Origin: Pseudomonadales bacterium
Lineage (GTDB): Bacteria; Pseudomonadota; Gammaproteobacteria; Pseudomonadales; Azotimanducaceae
NCBI GenBank assembly: GCA_022448765.1
Contig: JAKUTI010000036.1
Location: forward strand, 1 to 15,838
Reading direction: 5' to 3'
DNA: 15,838 nucleotides
The position numbers were made by a program, and so were the translations under genes. The notes beneath the pieces are model-generated. The model was not told the origin of the DNA. It saw only the letters and a program-made list of their open reading frames with translations, and made no database searches. Below, piece by piece: positions 7,300 to 14,967 of this stretch; the stretch's first letter is position 1, and each line of letters starts with the position of its first letter.

Positions 7300-8436
7300 A
7301 TGGCTGTACTCACTGAAGAGCAATCGATGTTGAAGGACCAGGCCCAGGCCTGGGTCAGAGACGAATCACCTGTGCAGAAATTCCGTCAGATGCGTGACAG
7401 CGGCACACCGAAACGTTTCGATGAAGCCACATGGTCGGATATTTCCACCATGGGCTGGGCCGGGATTCTTGTCCCAGAGGAATTGGGTGGTTCGGGTATG
7501 GACTACGCCACGTTCGGGGTAGTCCTTGAAGAGACCGGTCGGCAGCTGGTGGCATCGCCCCTGTTCGCGTCCGGGCTGGTCGGCGCATCCGCGCTCATGC
7601 TTGGTGGTTCGGATGCTCAGCAGAAGAGCTGGCTGCCTGACATAGCGGCGGGTAAACGCATTCTGACCCTGGCCGTGGACGAGGGTCCGCATCATGGTCC
7701 GATACAGACCGCGCTGTCGGCGGAAGCAACAGATGACGGTTACACCTTGAACGGCCAGAAAGTTCTCGTCTTTGAGGGTGTGAGCGCGGACGGATTCGTT
7801 GTCGCTGCACGAACCGCCGGCGGCCCGGGAGATACCACAGGCATTACTTTGTTCGTGCTGCCGGCGGACACAGATGGGATTGAGGCGACTCCGCTCAAGA
7901 CCGCGGACAGCAGGGGCTACGCCAACGTCGCGTTCAACTCGGTGAGCGCCTCCGTTGATTGTGTGCTCGGCGAAGTCGGACAAGGCTTTGCGCTTCTTGA
8001 AGGAATCCTTGACCGCGCCCGAGCGGGTCTAGCTGCGGAGATGCTAGGTATCGGCGCTGAGGCTTTCGACCGGACCCTGGAATACCTGAAGACTCGGGAA
8101 CAGTTCGGCCAGGTCATCGGCTCGTTCCAGAGCCTTGGCCACCGAGCGGCCGAACGTTTCATGCAAATGGAATTTGCTCGCTCGTGCGTGGAAGCAGCGC
8201 TTCGGGCTATCGACGCAGGCAGAGAAGACGTTCCGGTTCTGTGTTCGTTGGCTAAATGTCAGGTTGGAGAATTTCTCCACGACATGTCCAACGACATGAT
8301 TCAGATGCACGGCGGGATCGGTATGACCGATGAATTCGATGCAGGATTCTTTTTGAAACGTGCCCGGGCGGTGGAGGCCGCTTTCGGCGGCCAGTCGTTT
8401 CATCGGCGTCGCTACGTCTCTCACTTCGGCATCTAA
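7300..8436 (+). CDS. Acyl-CoA dehydrogenase-like subunit lacking the catalytic Glu
   Basis: A 378-residue acyl-CoA dehydrogenase fold protein with the family's C-terminal helical signature TREQFGQVIGSFQSLGHR and QMHGGIGMTDEF. Where active enzymes have Y-E-G-T, this protein has A-A-F362-G-G, so the general base is replaced by Phe. The alternative isovaleryl-CoA dehydrogenase-type position (ILDRARAGLA) offers no Glu either. The middle-domain flavin segment is also weak (TLAVDEGPHH instead of the usual EPxAGSD pattern). The ATG lies 3 bp after the stop of the preceding gene with AAGGGG at 7285-7290, so expression is probably coupled. Heteromeric alpha2beta2 dehydrogenases with one non-catalytic subunit are known (mycobacterial FadE26-FadE27, FadE28-FadE29); by analogy I infer this is the partner subunit. 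Confidence 0.92.
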   Translation: MAVLTEEQSMLKDQAQAWVRDESPVQKFRQMRDSGTPKRFDEATWSDISTMGWAGILVPEELGGSGMDYATFGVVLEETGRQLVASPLFASGLVGASALMLGGSDAQQKSWLPDIAAGKRILTLAVDEGPHHGPIQTALSAEATDDGYTLNGQKVLVFEGVSADGFVVAARTAGGPGDTTGITLFVLPADTDGIEATPLKTADSRGYANVAFNSVSASVDCVLGEVGQGFALLEGILDRARAGLAAEMLGIGAEAFDRTLEYLKTREQFGQVIGSFQSLGHRAAERFMQMEFARSCVEAALRAIDAGREDVPVLCSLAKCQVGEFLHDMSNDMIQMHGGIGMTDEFDAGFFLKRARAVEAAFGGQSFHRRRYVSHFGI

Positions 8437-8465
8437 CAGTTTAGATTGACGCACCAGGTTCAGTA

Positions 8466-9260
8466 ATGAACGGTTGTCGTCTGGCCACGATGGTGGGGCC
8501 GGTTTTATTGCTGTTTGGATGCGCGAGCACCAAAGTCCTCGATGAGCCGACGTTGCCTCCCGAAGGGAATCCGTTAGCTGTCGCTCGAGATCAGACGACG
8601 ACGGCGACCCTGGATTGGGTCATTGTCCGTAACGGCCCAGGAACATGGTCCAAGAACGCCGATTGGGATCAATACCTCCTCCGCATTGAGAATCAGTCGA
8701 ACGCGGCTCTCGTCCTTGATGAGACCTTTCTAGAGGACTCGACTGGGACAAAGGTCTATCCAGAACTGGGACGCCAGGCGCTGCGTACCGGCAGCAAACA
8801 AGTCGCGAAGCGATACAAAGATGCTGACGTCCGAGTGAAAGCGGGCACTGGAACGGCGGTGATGGCGGCGACAGTCATCGGAACAACGGTCGTTGGTGGG
8901 TACTTTGCGGCGGCGGGCGTTGGCATAGCTGCGTTTTCCTCTTGGTTAGGAGTTTCGACCAGTTTTGGTGCGGCAGTGACCACGGCGGGTGCGGCGCTAA
9001 TCGTGGCGGGGCCCGCCATAGTAATTAGCCGTTGGCATCACCGACGCGAGGTCGATGCAAGAATCCAAGAGTTTCGCTCTGACTTACCGTATTCAATAGC
9101 GCCTGGTGTCGTGGAGCGCGTTGTATTCTTTTTCCCAATCACCCCTTCGCCGCGGCGTTTGGTTCTGGGGTACAGCCAGGGCGGGGCGGTCCAAACGCTG
9201 CGGCTTGATACCAGTAAGTCTCTCGATGGACTGCATCTCGGGGGCGCGACGCTTCAATAG
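8466..9260 (+). CDS. Putative lipoprotein with glycine-rich hydrophobic hairpin
   Basis: A 264-residue protein of unrecognised family. The N-terminus is a lipoprotein signal with lipobox L-F-G-C19; the residue after the Cys is Ala, which under the usual +2 rule points to outer-membrane sorting. A beta-rich stretch (about 45-110, TATLDWVIVRNGP and DQYLLRIENQS) resembles extracytoplasmic domains in general terms. Residues about 127-188 hold two hydrophobic Gly/Ala-rich segments (VMAATVIGTTVVGGYFAAAG and GAAVTTAGAALIVAGPAIVI), reminiscent of glycine-zipper segments. A charged stretch (RWHHRREVDARIQEFRSD) and a C-terminal beta-like tail follow. The gene begins 29 bp after the dehydrogenase pair and could be co-transcribed, though no functional link is evident. 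The ATG at 8466 is used because it places the lipobox correctly. Confidence 0.75.
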   Translation: MNGCRLATMVGPVLLLFGCASTKVLDEPTLPPEGNPLAVARDQTTTATLDWVIVRNGPGTWSKNADWDQYLLRIENQSNAALVLDETFLEDSTGTKVYPELGRQALRTGSKQVAKRYKDADVRVKAGTGTAVMAATVIGTTVVGGYFAAAGVGIAAFSSWLGVSTSFGAAVTTAGAALIVAGPAIVISRWHHRREVDARIQEFRSDLPYSIAPGVVERVVFFFPITPSPRRLVLGYSQGGAVQTLRLDTSKSLDGLHLGGATLQ

Positions 9261-9560
9261 ATGTTTGCAATTGTAAGTATCTTCTCTTACGTCGGGATCT
9301 AACGGCCTTGGTTTAGCGCTCAAGGTTCTTTAGCGAACGGCCGCGGTCTAAGGGAGCTTAGAAGTTGGGCAAAGGTTGCACGATCTTCATGCCGGCTGAA
9401 GCCATACCTAGGCACCGTGGAAGCTTCTTGGGTCGCTCCTCAACAACTCGGCAAAACGAAAACTGATGGAAATCACGGGTAAGCGATTAGGGCCTTGAAA
9501 TACTCTAGATAAGCATGCCGATGGTGATGGCCGTGCAATCCCGGAAACGAAGGGATGGTT
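9261..9560. other. Convergent intergenic region; no gene seen
   Basis: These 300 bp separate the lipoprotein gene (+) from the second PhyH gene (-). No convincing coding sequence or RNA gene is visible. The only structure noted is a weak hairpin at 9306-9325 (CCTTG, 10-base loop, CAAGG) followed by TTCTTT, a possible terminator for the upstream plus-strand unit. Confidence 0.45.
9306..9331 (+). terminator. Weak hairpin with short T-rich tail, possible terminator
   Basis: CCTTG (9306-9310) pairs with CAAGG (9321-9325) around a 10-base loop, with TTCTTT directly downstream. The stem is only 5 bp, so efficiency as a Rho-independent terminator is doubtful. Its position 46 bp after the lipoprotein gene in a convergent region is the main support. 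Confidence 0.25.
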
Positions 9561-10331
9561 CTAATGCGTTCTTCCATGTAAACCGTGGTAATCGCGCCAG
9601 ATATTTTGCAATGATTCAATTCGTCGTCCCGCCAAACCCCGCACGGAGAGACGGAAAAAACACATATAACGAATATCGCCGGACAAATTGGGGCTATGCG
9701 TATGGCCAAGTTGGTAGTGAACGAGTACGACGTCACCACATTTCCCCATGACTTGATGAGGAGTTGGCAGAGTAAACCCCAGCTGTTCGGCGGGAAGAGT
9801 ATCTGGGCAAGGGAAGGCCGGATTGCTTCGATAGTATTGTTCCAGCCCATGGTGCATGCCTGGCCACACCATCAAATTACCACTGTCGTGGCTGCATACG
9901 TCGCTTAACATAACGCCAAGTAGAAGATTGAAATTGCGGACAACCCCATCGTCTGGCACGCCATTAGTAGCGCTAGGATAGCCGTCCATATGCCAACCGT
10001 GGCGCATGACTGGCGTGCCTTCCGGATCCGGGAATCGCAGTGCAATCTGTGTCGCCCCCTTGGGCCTGATCACCCTACGTGCACCCAATAACGAAGTGAC
10101 GAGGCTCCACGTTGGTTTATTAGTTGCTAGCTTTAACAGGCGAGGGTCGTCACGCAACTCGGGAAAAAACGAACGATTCGTGTACGAAGCCAAACTGTCT
10201 GCGTCAATGCCTTTTCCAATCGAGCCGTTAATAACTCGCCGCGCCCTCTGAGTTAGGTGCGTGGGGACGACGCTAGGAACGTGTAGGAATCCTTTCTCTA
10301 TAAATTCTTCTTTCTGCGCATCGCTTAACAT
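9561..10331 (-). CDS. Phytanoyl-CoA dioxygenase (PhyH) family oxygenase
   Basis: A 256-residue Fe(II)/2-oxoglutarate-type oxygenase of the PhyH family with an intact metal site. W-H114-M-D116-G supplies the HxD motif, and LGHTHSPN provides the distal ligand, most likely H210 by alignment with the usual LHGSxPN. The Arg in GDIRYMCFFR would bind the 2-oxoglutarate carboxylate. The N-terminus MLSDAQKEEFIEKGFLHVPS is typical of the family, which supports the start at 10331 although the ribosome-binding site is weak. It follows the cupin gene on the same strand after 108 bp and is probably co-transcribed with it. Codons look somewhat more A/T-rich than in the dehydrogenase genes. Substrate unknown; this family is broad and ranges from acyl-CoA to alkaloid, terpenoid and phosphonate chemistry. 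Confidence 0.9.
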   Translation of the reverse strand: MLSDAQKEEFIEKGFLHVPSVVPTHLTQRARRVINGSIGKGIDADSLASYTNRSFFPELRDDPRLLKLATNKPTWSLVTSLLGARRVIRPKGATQIALRFPDPEGTPVMRHGWHMDGYPSATNGVPDDGVVRNFNLLLGVMLSDVCSHDSGNLMVWPGMHHGLEQYYRSNPAFPCPDTLPAEQLGFTLPTPHQVMGKCGDVVLVHYQLGHTHSPNLSGDIRYMCFFRLSVRGLAGRRIESLQNIWRDYHGLHGRTH

Positions 10332-10369
10332 TTTTCAATCCATCGTAGACGTTCGAACATCGACTGCGC

Positions 10370-10384
10370 CGCTCAAGATGAGCG
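10370..10384 (-). other. Intercistronic hairpin CGCTCA-3 nt-TGAGCG
   Basis: A perfect 6-bp stem with a 3-base loop lies in the 108-bp spacer between the cupin and PhyH genes. No T-run follows on the minus strand, so it is unlikely to stop transcription. It could be an RNA stability or processing element, or chance. Confidence 0.25.
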
Positions 10385-10439
10385 AATGAACCGCTTTAAG
10401 GCCTATCCCGGGCTATATACCTAAGACCTAAGGGGGTGG

Positions 10440-10811
10440 TCAATTAAATAGTTCGCCTGTTGTCGAATCTATGTGGGGTATATCCGGTATCCCAATCCCG
10501 AGGCGAAGGGAATCATTAGGGCCTACCGTAACTATGTTGTGAGCTTTCCCTTTAGGCACTCGCATAACATCGCCTTGTTTGGTTTGTATCGGGTCTTCGC
10601 CCTCGATCTCCCAAACGAGTTCGCCACCCATAACAACCCAGAACTCATCGTTATCCGGATGATAGTGTCGACGACTTGAGTTTCCGGGGGGCATACATAT
10701 CAGCGTGGCAACCACCTCGTCTGTAAGCACAAGTCGCTCGACCCAAGGAGCCTCTCCCTTCTGCTCACAGACATCGCTCACACGGTTGTGAACCCGATTC
10801 AGAAAATTCAT
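10440..10811 (-). CDS. Small single-domain cupin protein
   Basis: A 123-residue cytoplasmic cupin with both signature motifs. Motif 1 is H49-Y-H51-P-D-N-D-E56 followed six residues later by Gly, and motif 2 is GDVMRVPKGKAHN with H91, giving the usual three-His/one-Glu metal site. Such small cupins can be isomerases, dioxygenases, epimerases or sensory/binding proteins; the sequence does not decide. I place the start at 10811 (MNFLNRVHNRV), with GGGG nine bases upstream. The frame stays open to a further ATG at 10871, but those 20 residues are basic, unconserved-looking and lack a ribosome-binding site. The gene is first of a two-gene unit with the PhyH oxygenase and diverges from the TonB-dependent receptor, suggesting a shared substrate. 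Confidence 0.88.
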   Translation of the reverse strand: MNFLNRVHNRVSDVCEQKGEAPWVERLVLTDEVVATLICMPPGNSSRRHYHPDNDEFWVVMGGELVWEIEGEDPIQTKQGDVMRVPKGKAHNIVTVGPNDSLRLGIGIPDIPHIDSTTGELFN

Positions 10812-10946
10812 CTTCGATAACCCCAACCTCTTTTCTTTTCCCGCATAACGTTGGTGCCTGACGAAATGCACCGAACTGTACGCCGACGTATAGCTGTTTG
10901 TTGATGCATTGAATATGGGTGCCAGAGTTACTTTTTTGTAATTCTT

Positions 10947-11016
10947 ATTAGATATATAGATATGACTAATTCATATACATTTTGGGGCGGGTTCTGTAGG
11001 TCATTTCTTTTATAAT
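10947..11016 (+). promoter_or_regulatory. AT-rich divergent promoter region with consensus -10 box for the receptor gene
   Basis: A perfect TATAAT lies at 11011-11016, about 70 bp before the receptor start codon. No good -35 box sits at 17 bp; TTGGGG at 10982 is too far. Upstream is an unusually A/T-rich stretch (10930-10980) with ATTAG (10947-10951) and CTAAT (10966-10970) as a loose inverted repeat. This 275-bp gap must also carry the promoter of the divergent cupin-PhyH unit, so activator-dependent control of both directions is plausible. Confidence 0.42.
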
Positions 11017-11086
11017 CCGCGCCGTTCGGCTGCAGGGGTGACGTTCTCAACTCCGGTGCGGCACATTCTATATACGGGAGAGATAC

Positions 11087-13465
11087 ATGTTGGGGATAAC
11101 GAAAGGTCGTTTTTTTGCGGCAGGTACTACGGCTGGATTTTTGATCTCACTGGTGGCCGGATTTGGCGTTTCTGCGATTGCAGAAGAGGAAGCCGAAGAC
11201 AGCCGACCCATCGAGGAGGTCATTGTCACGGCATCGAAGCGCGAAGTGAGTCTGCAGGATAGCAGTCTCGCCATCAGCGCGTTCACCGGCGAACAGCTGG
11301 ACAAGCGCGGCATACGCGAATTTACCGACATCGCCGCTGCGATCCCCGGTATCGACTTGTCGGAGGCCACTCCCACCGAGTCGATCGTCATCATCCGTGG
11401 TATTTCCACCAACGGACGCGGCTATCACCGGGCAGAAGTTTGGCGTCAGCAAACCAACGCAAGCTACCTTGACGATATCGCGCTATTTCCCGGAGCGACA
11501 CCGCTAAAAATGGTCGATATGGCACGCCTTGAAGTGTTCAAAGGCCCACAGGGTACGCAATTCGGCAAAAGCGCTATGGCGGGTGCTGTGCGTTTTGTGT
11601 CGAACGAACCGGACACGTCCGCGTTCGCAGCGAACATCAACGGAAGCTTTAACAAGCTTGGTAGCAGCGACGATATGACCAATCAACTAGAAGGCTTCGT
11701 CAACCTCCCAGTGACTGACACGATCGCCCTTCGCGTGGCCGGATATCGCCATGACAATGCTGGTTTCATCGACGTCGATGGAAACCACAACATTCCGGAT
11801 GCCAATTGGGAAGAAACCTCGGGCGCTCGCTTGCGGGCTAAATGGGACATTAGCGATAGAGTCCGCTGGCACGCGACTGTGTTCAACCAAAAGACCGAAG
11901 TAGGTGACACTGGGCGACCGCAAACCACCTGGGAGCCGTCCTCAACCCCCAGCGTTTGGGATATGACCGGCATGATTCCGATGAACCCCGAGGATCCGAA
12001 GCGACAGTTTCTGGAGCCCGGTGACAGTGTGGAGAAAATCCGTAGCACGACATTCGAGGTCGATTTCGACGCCTTCACCTTGAGCGCGACGGGTGCGGAC
12101 CTGTCCAACCACGCCCGCTTTGCTCGTAACGTAATGTGGGAATGCAATCCCGACGGATGGTGCGAAGGAGCTAACGCCGGTGGGCTTACAGCTGCCGGAC
12201 ACCCTATCGCATTCCACGGTATGGAAGGGCCGAATTTCCGCGCGATCGAGACGTTGGAAGTGCGAGCTGTTTCTAACGTTGACCCGGGAGATCGCGTCAA
12301 TTGGCTTGGCGGAATCTATTATGAAAACAACAACCAAAAGCGTGCCGGTCGCTTTTATTGGCTATCTGACGACCATGAAGCTCTAAACGCTATAGCTGAA
12401 TGGCCGGGCGGCTGTGATTGGGACGATAATGGTACGATGCGCATTCGGAATAATGGTGATTGGTTCTACCAAAAGTTCCAGTACAACAACTCGGACGAGA
12501 AGGCGATCTACGCTGAAGTGACATTCAACGTGTCTGACCCGTTACGCGTGACCGCTGCGGTCCGCAGGGCATCGTTGCGCGGCAACTTCTACGAGGGCGG
12601 TGACGCGGGTTGCTGGGGTGAAACGGAAGGTCAACTTAGCCGTACTTCCGATTGGGACGACGTCAACACGTATCGGTTCGACGTTAAATACGACGTCAGT
12701 GACGACATCATGTTGTTCGCATTTGCGGCGTCCGGCTACCGCATGGGTGGACGGAACTTCTTCAGTGTTAACGGCGTCAGTATGGAAAGTGACTACGAAT
12801 CCGACTCACTTTGGAATTATGAAGTTGGTGTGCGAAGTACGTGGCAGGATGGAAGATTGCTCTTCAACTCGAGCCTTTACAGAATCGATTGGTCCGACAT
12901 GCAGCAACCTGAGTTTAGGCCGGGCCGATCAGGGCGCGAGATGACTAACATCGGCGAATCGGAAATCACGGGTTTCGAGATGCTGACCATCTACGCGGTG
13001 AACGAGGACCTGGATATCACGTTCAACGCAAGTTACAGAACGTCCGAAGTTCTCTCACACCCGTACAATCCGCATTACGTGGGAATGTCCATGCCAGGCA
13101 CAAGTAACAAGGACTGGCAGTGGTCGGTACTTGCTGACTGGAGAACTGAGGTTGGTAACAACACCTTGGCCGAGGTCAACGCGACGTTCCGCAGCGTACC
13201 CTCACGCTCCGGGCATTGGTCACCGCAAGAAGGGGGCGAGGCCTACAGAGTTCTAGACGGCAACGTCAACTTTACCCGTGGTAAGTTCGAGTACGGCGTG
13301 TTCGTCCGGAATATGCTCGATAAGCGTGCCGTAACCTGGCAAACCCCAGGCTATCCTGGCTGGCCGGCGATACCGGCCGGCGGTTCCTGGCGCGATCAGT
13401 TCGTGGCGTATTACGCTGTGATCTTGCCGCGCACAATAGGCTTCAGCGTCGGCTATAACTTCTGA
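11087..13465 (+). CDS. TonB-dependent outer-membrane receptor
   Basis: A 792-residue outer-membrane transporter using TonB-ExbBD energy to import a bulky or scarce substrate. A signal peptide (about 1-32, cleavage near AIA|EE) leads directly to a TonB box (EEVIVTASKRE, residues 43-53), with no N-terminal signalling domain. The plug domain follows, with the familiar LEVFKGPQGTQFGKSAMAG segment near 145-165, and then a long beta-barrel ending in VGYNF with the terminal Phe typical of outer-membrane proteins. GGGAG six bases before the ATG fixes the start. A strong hairpin follows the stop, so the gene is probably monocistronic. It diverges from the cupin-PhyH unit, hinting that it imports their substrate. 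The barrel gives no specific ligand call, and the plug lacks features that would mark it as a siderophore receptor. Confidence 0.95.
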   Translation: MLGITKGRFFAAGTTAGFLISLVAGFGVSAIAEEEAEDSRPIEEVIVTASKREVSLQDSSLAISAFTGEQLDKRGIREFTDIAAAIPGIDLSEATPTESIVIIRGISTNGRGYHRAEVWRQQTNASYLDDIALFPGATPLKMVDMARLEVFKGPQGTQFGKSAMAGAVRFVSNEPDTSAFAANINGSFNKLGSSDDMTNQLEGFVNLPVTDTIALRVAGYRHDNAGFIDVDGNHNIPDANWEETSGARLRAKWDISDRVRWHATVFNQKTEVGDTGRPQTTWEPSSTPSVWDMTGMIPMNPEDPKRQFLEPGDSVEKIRSTTFEVDFDAFTLSATGADLSNHARFARNVMWECNPDGWCEGANAGGLTAAGHPIAFHGMEGPNFRAIETLEVRAVSNVDPGDRVNWLGGIYYENNNQKRAGRFYWLSDDHEALNAIAEWPGGCDWDDNGTMRIRNNGDWFYQKFQYNNSDEKAIYAEVTFNVSDPLRVTAAVRRASLRGNFYEGGDAGCWGETEGQLSRTSDWDDVNTYRFDVKYDVSDDIMLFAFAASGYRMGGRNFFSVNGVSMESDYESDSLWNYEVGVRSTWQDGRLLFNSSLYRIDWSDMQQPEFRPGRSGREMTNIGESEITGFEMLTIYAVNEDLDITFNASYRTSEVLSHPYNPHYVGMSMPGTSNKDWQWSVLADWRTEVGNNTLAEVNATFRSVPSRSGHWSPQEGGEAYRVLDGNVNFTRGKFEYGVFVRNMLDKRAVTWQTPGYPGWPAIPAGGSWRDQFVAYYAVILPRTIGFSVGYNF

Positions 13466-13481
13466 TATTTTGACCTACCTG

Positions 13482-13511
13482 ACCCGTCGGGCGTATGCCC
13501 GACGGGTGTTT
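13482..13511 (+). terminator. Strong hairpin terminator after the TonB-dependent receptor
   Basis: A perfect 11-bp stem, ACCCGTCGGGC (13482-13492) with GCCCGACGGGT (13497-13507), closes a GTAT loop 16 bp after the receptor stop codon. It is followed by a short T-rich tail (GTTT). The stem is very stable; the weak T-run leaves some doubt about strictly intrinsic termination. Confidence 0.7.
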
Positions 13512-13755
13512 CAGGTTGCGCACCCCCTGCGTGGACCAATTCAAGTCGGTCACGCCCTTGTTCAATTGACCGTATAGATCGATGGCTCAGCTACCCGGTC
13601 GAGCCGCTATCGGTAAACGGACTTTAATTCCTTCAGGGGTTATTCAACGTTGATGAAGACCGGGAATGTCGCCACACCGATCTAGATTGGTCGAGCATCT
13701 TCCGAACCTTGCGCAACAGTGGGCTCCAGAGGCCCCCGGCTGTTTTATATTCGTC
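13508..13755. other. Convergent intergenic region; no gene seen
   Basis: About 250 bp between the receptor terminator and the end of the minus-strand dehydratase gene. I found no convincing open frame, RNA gene or repeat. A short GGGC/GCCC stem near 13730 lacks a T-run on either strand and is not called as a terminator. Confidence 0.4.
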
Positions 13756-14856
13756 TTACCAGTTGTTTAAAGCGCCGTCAGGTCGGCTAAGTACGGGTGG
13801 CCAACTGTTCAGAGGCGCTTTATTGGCGTGAGCGAGGTCCTCGTTGAGCTCGACTCCCAATCCGGGTGTATCGCCACACCACGCGTAGCCATCTTTCCAC
13901 TCGATTTGTTCAGGAAAGAGATCTCGGGCATACGAACCTGGTGCCCGCGGCATCTCTTGTACACCGACATTAGTTGAAGCCATACACAATGCGATGCCTG
14001 CCGCGGCGCTGACTGGTCCCAGCGGGTTGTGAGGAACAATGTCTATATAGTGTGTCTCACACCAACCGGTTATTTTTAGTGCCTCGGTGATGCCCCCAAC
14101 GACACATAGGTCGATCCGGGCGTACCGAATGAGCTCGTTTTCGATCACTTCTCTAAAGTCCCACTTGGACGACCATTGCTCGCCGGCAGCGAGAGGTAGC
14201 GATACGTGTGTCGCGAGCGTTCGATAGCTCTGGCGGTTTTCCGAACGGATCGGATCTTCGACAAAAAACGGCTTATAAGGGGTTAGGCGGGTACAAAGAT
14301 CGATCGCATGAGCTGTATCCAATCTGGTATGGACGTCTAGACAAATGCCGACGTCGTCGCCTACCGCTTCACGGACGGCGGCGACTTGGTCAACCGTCGT
14401 TGCAATAGCTCGCCTCGGATCGATCAGCCGAGCATCGTCGCTCAAACCGGCCTCGAACGCGCTGGGTAGATGCCATCGAAGGAATTGCCACCCGCTGTCG
14501 ACAGCGGCAAGGCAATTTTCGATGAGCGCCGATGTGCCGATTCCTTGGACGTGAGGGTAGCAAGCAACTTTGTCTCTTACGGGTCCACCCAAAAGTTTAA
14601 ATACGGGGACACCAAAGACCTTGCCCTTGATGTCCCACAGGGCAATGTCGATCGCGCTGATGGCGCACGAGTAGACCTTATCGGCGGGGAAAAATCCCGC
14701 CCGAAACATAATCTGCCAAAGTTTTTCTGTGGCGAGCACATCTGAACCAATAACGATCTCACTGAGATGTTCTAGCGCTTGATCTATCGCGCCTCCCCAA
14801 TGAGGGATTCCCACTTCGCCCAATCCGTGAATACCTCCGTCGGTTTCTACCTTCAC
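13756..14856 (-). CDS. Enolase-superfamily (mandelate racemase/GalD-like) sugar-acid dehydratase; true start probably upstream
   Basis: A Mg-dependent dehydratase-type enzyme of the enolase superfamily. Numbered from the GTG at 14856, the three metal ligands are D174 (ICLDVHTR), E200 (FVEDPI) and E226 (AAGEQW). H176 in DVH and H276 in VPHNPLGP match the acid/base residues of galactonate-dehydratase-like enzymes, so dehydration of a sugar acid such as an aldonate is likely. The GTG reads as the Val of a conserved internal strand (FIVKVETDGGIHG). The same frame continues upstream as IKVTAIKRF and further residues up to the stop of the ABC gene, without any ATG, GTG or TTG. The real start is therefore probably a rare ATT (14919) or ATC (14931), or a start codon was lost by mutation or assembly error. 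The coordinates give the canonical-start minimum. Confidence 0.85.
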   Translation of the reverse strand: MKVETDGGIHGLGEVGIPHWGGAIDQALEHLSEIVIGSDVLATEKLWQIMFRAGFFPADKVYSCAISAIDIALWDIKGKVFGVPVFKLLGGPVRDKVACYPHVQGIGTSALIENCLAAVDSGWQFLRWHLPSAFEAGLSDDARLIDPRRAIATTVDQVAAVREAVGDDVGICLDVHTRLDTAHAIDLCTRLTPYKPFFVEDPIRSENRQSYRTLATHVSLPLAAGEQWSSKWDFREVIENELIRYARIDLCVVGGITEALKITGWCETHYIDIVPHNPLGPVSAAAGIALCMASTNVGVQEMPRAPGSYARDLFPEQIEWKDGYAWCGDTPGLGVELNEDLAHANKAPLNSWPPVLSRPDGALNNW

Positions 14857-14967
14857 GATGAAGTACTTACGGTTCTCGTCGTCCGTGAAGCAAAAGCGTT
14901 TGATTGCTGTGACTTTAATTGTTGCAGCGATGATTATCCCCCCGGGGCACCGAACACTTTTTGATAG

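Noticed and set aside
7366..7983. Long minus-strand open frame inside the second acyl-CoA dehydrogenase
   Set aside because: Antisense to a clear family member; the translation is Arg/His-rich and low in structure, as expected of a shadow frame.
9473..9850. Open frame of 125 codons on the minus strand overlapping the second PhyH gene
   Set aside because: It runs in another frame over a PhyH gene with intact catalytic motifs and has no identifiable domain.
11683..12300. Long open frame of about 205 codons on the minus strand within the receptor gene
   Set aside because: It is fully antisense to a well-supported TonB-dependent receptor, with no ribosome-binding site and no recognisable protein motif.
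9468..12971. Repeated 13-mer GGAAATCACGGGT near 9469 and 12960
   Set aside because: Two copies only, one intergenic and one coding, with no flanking similarity; most likely chance.
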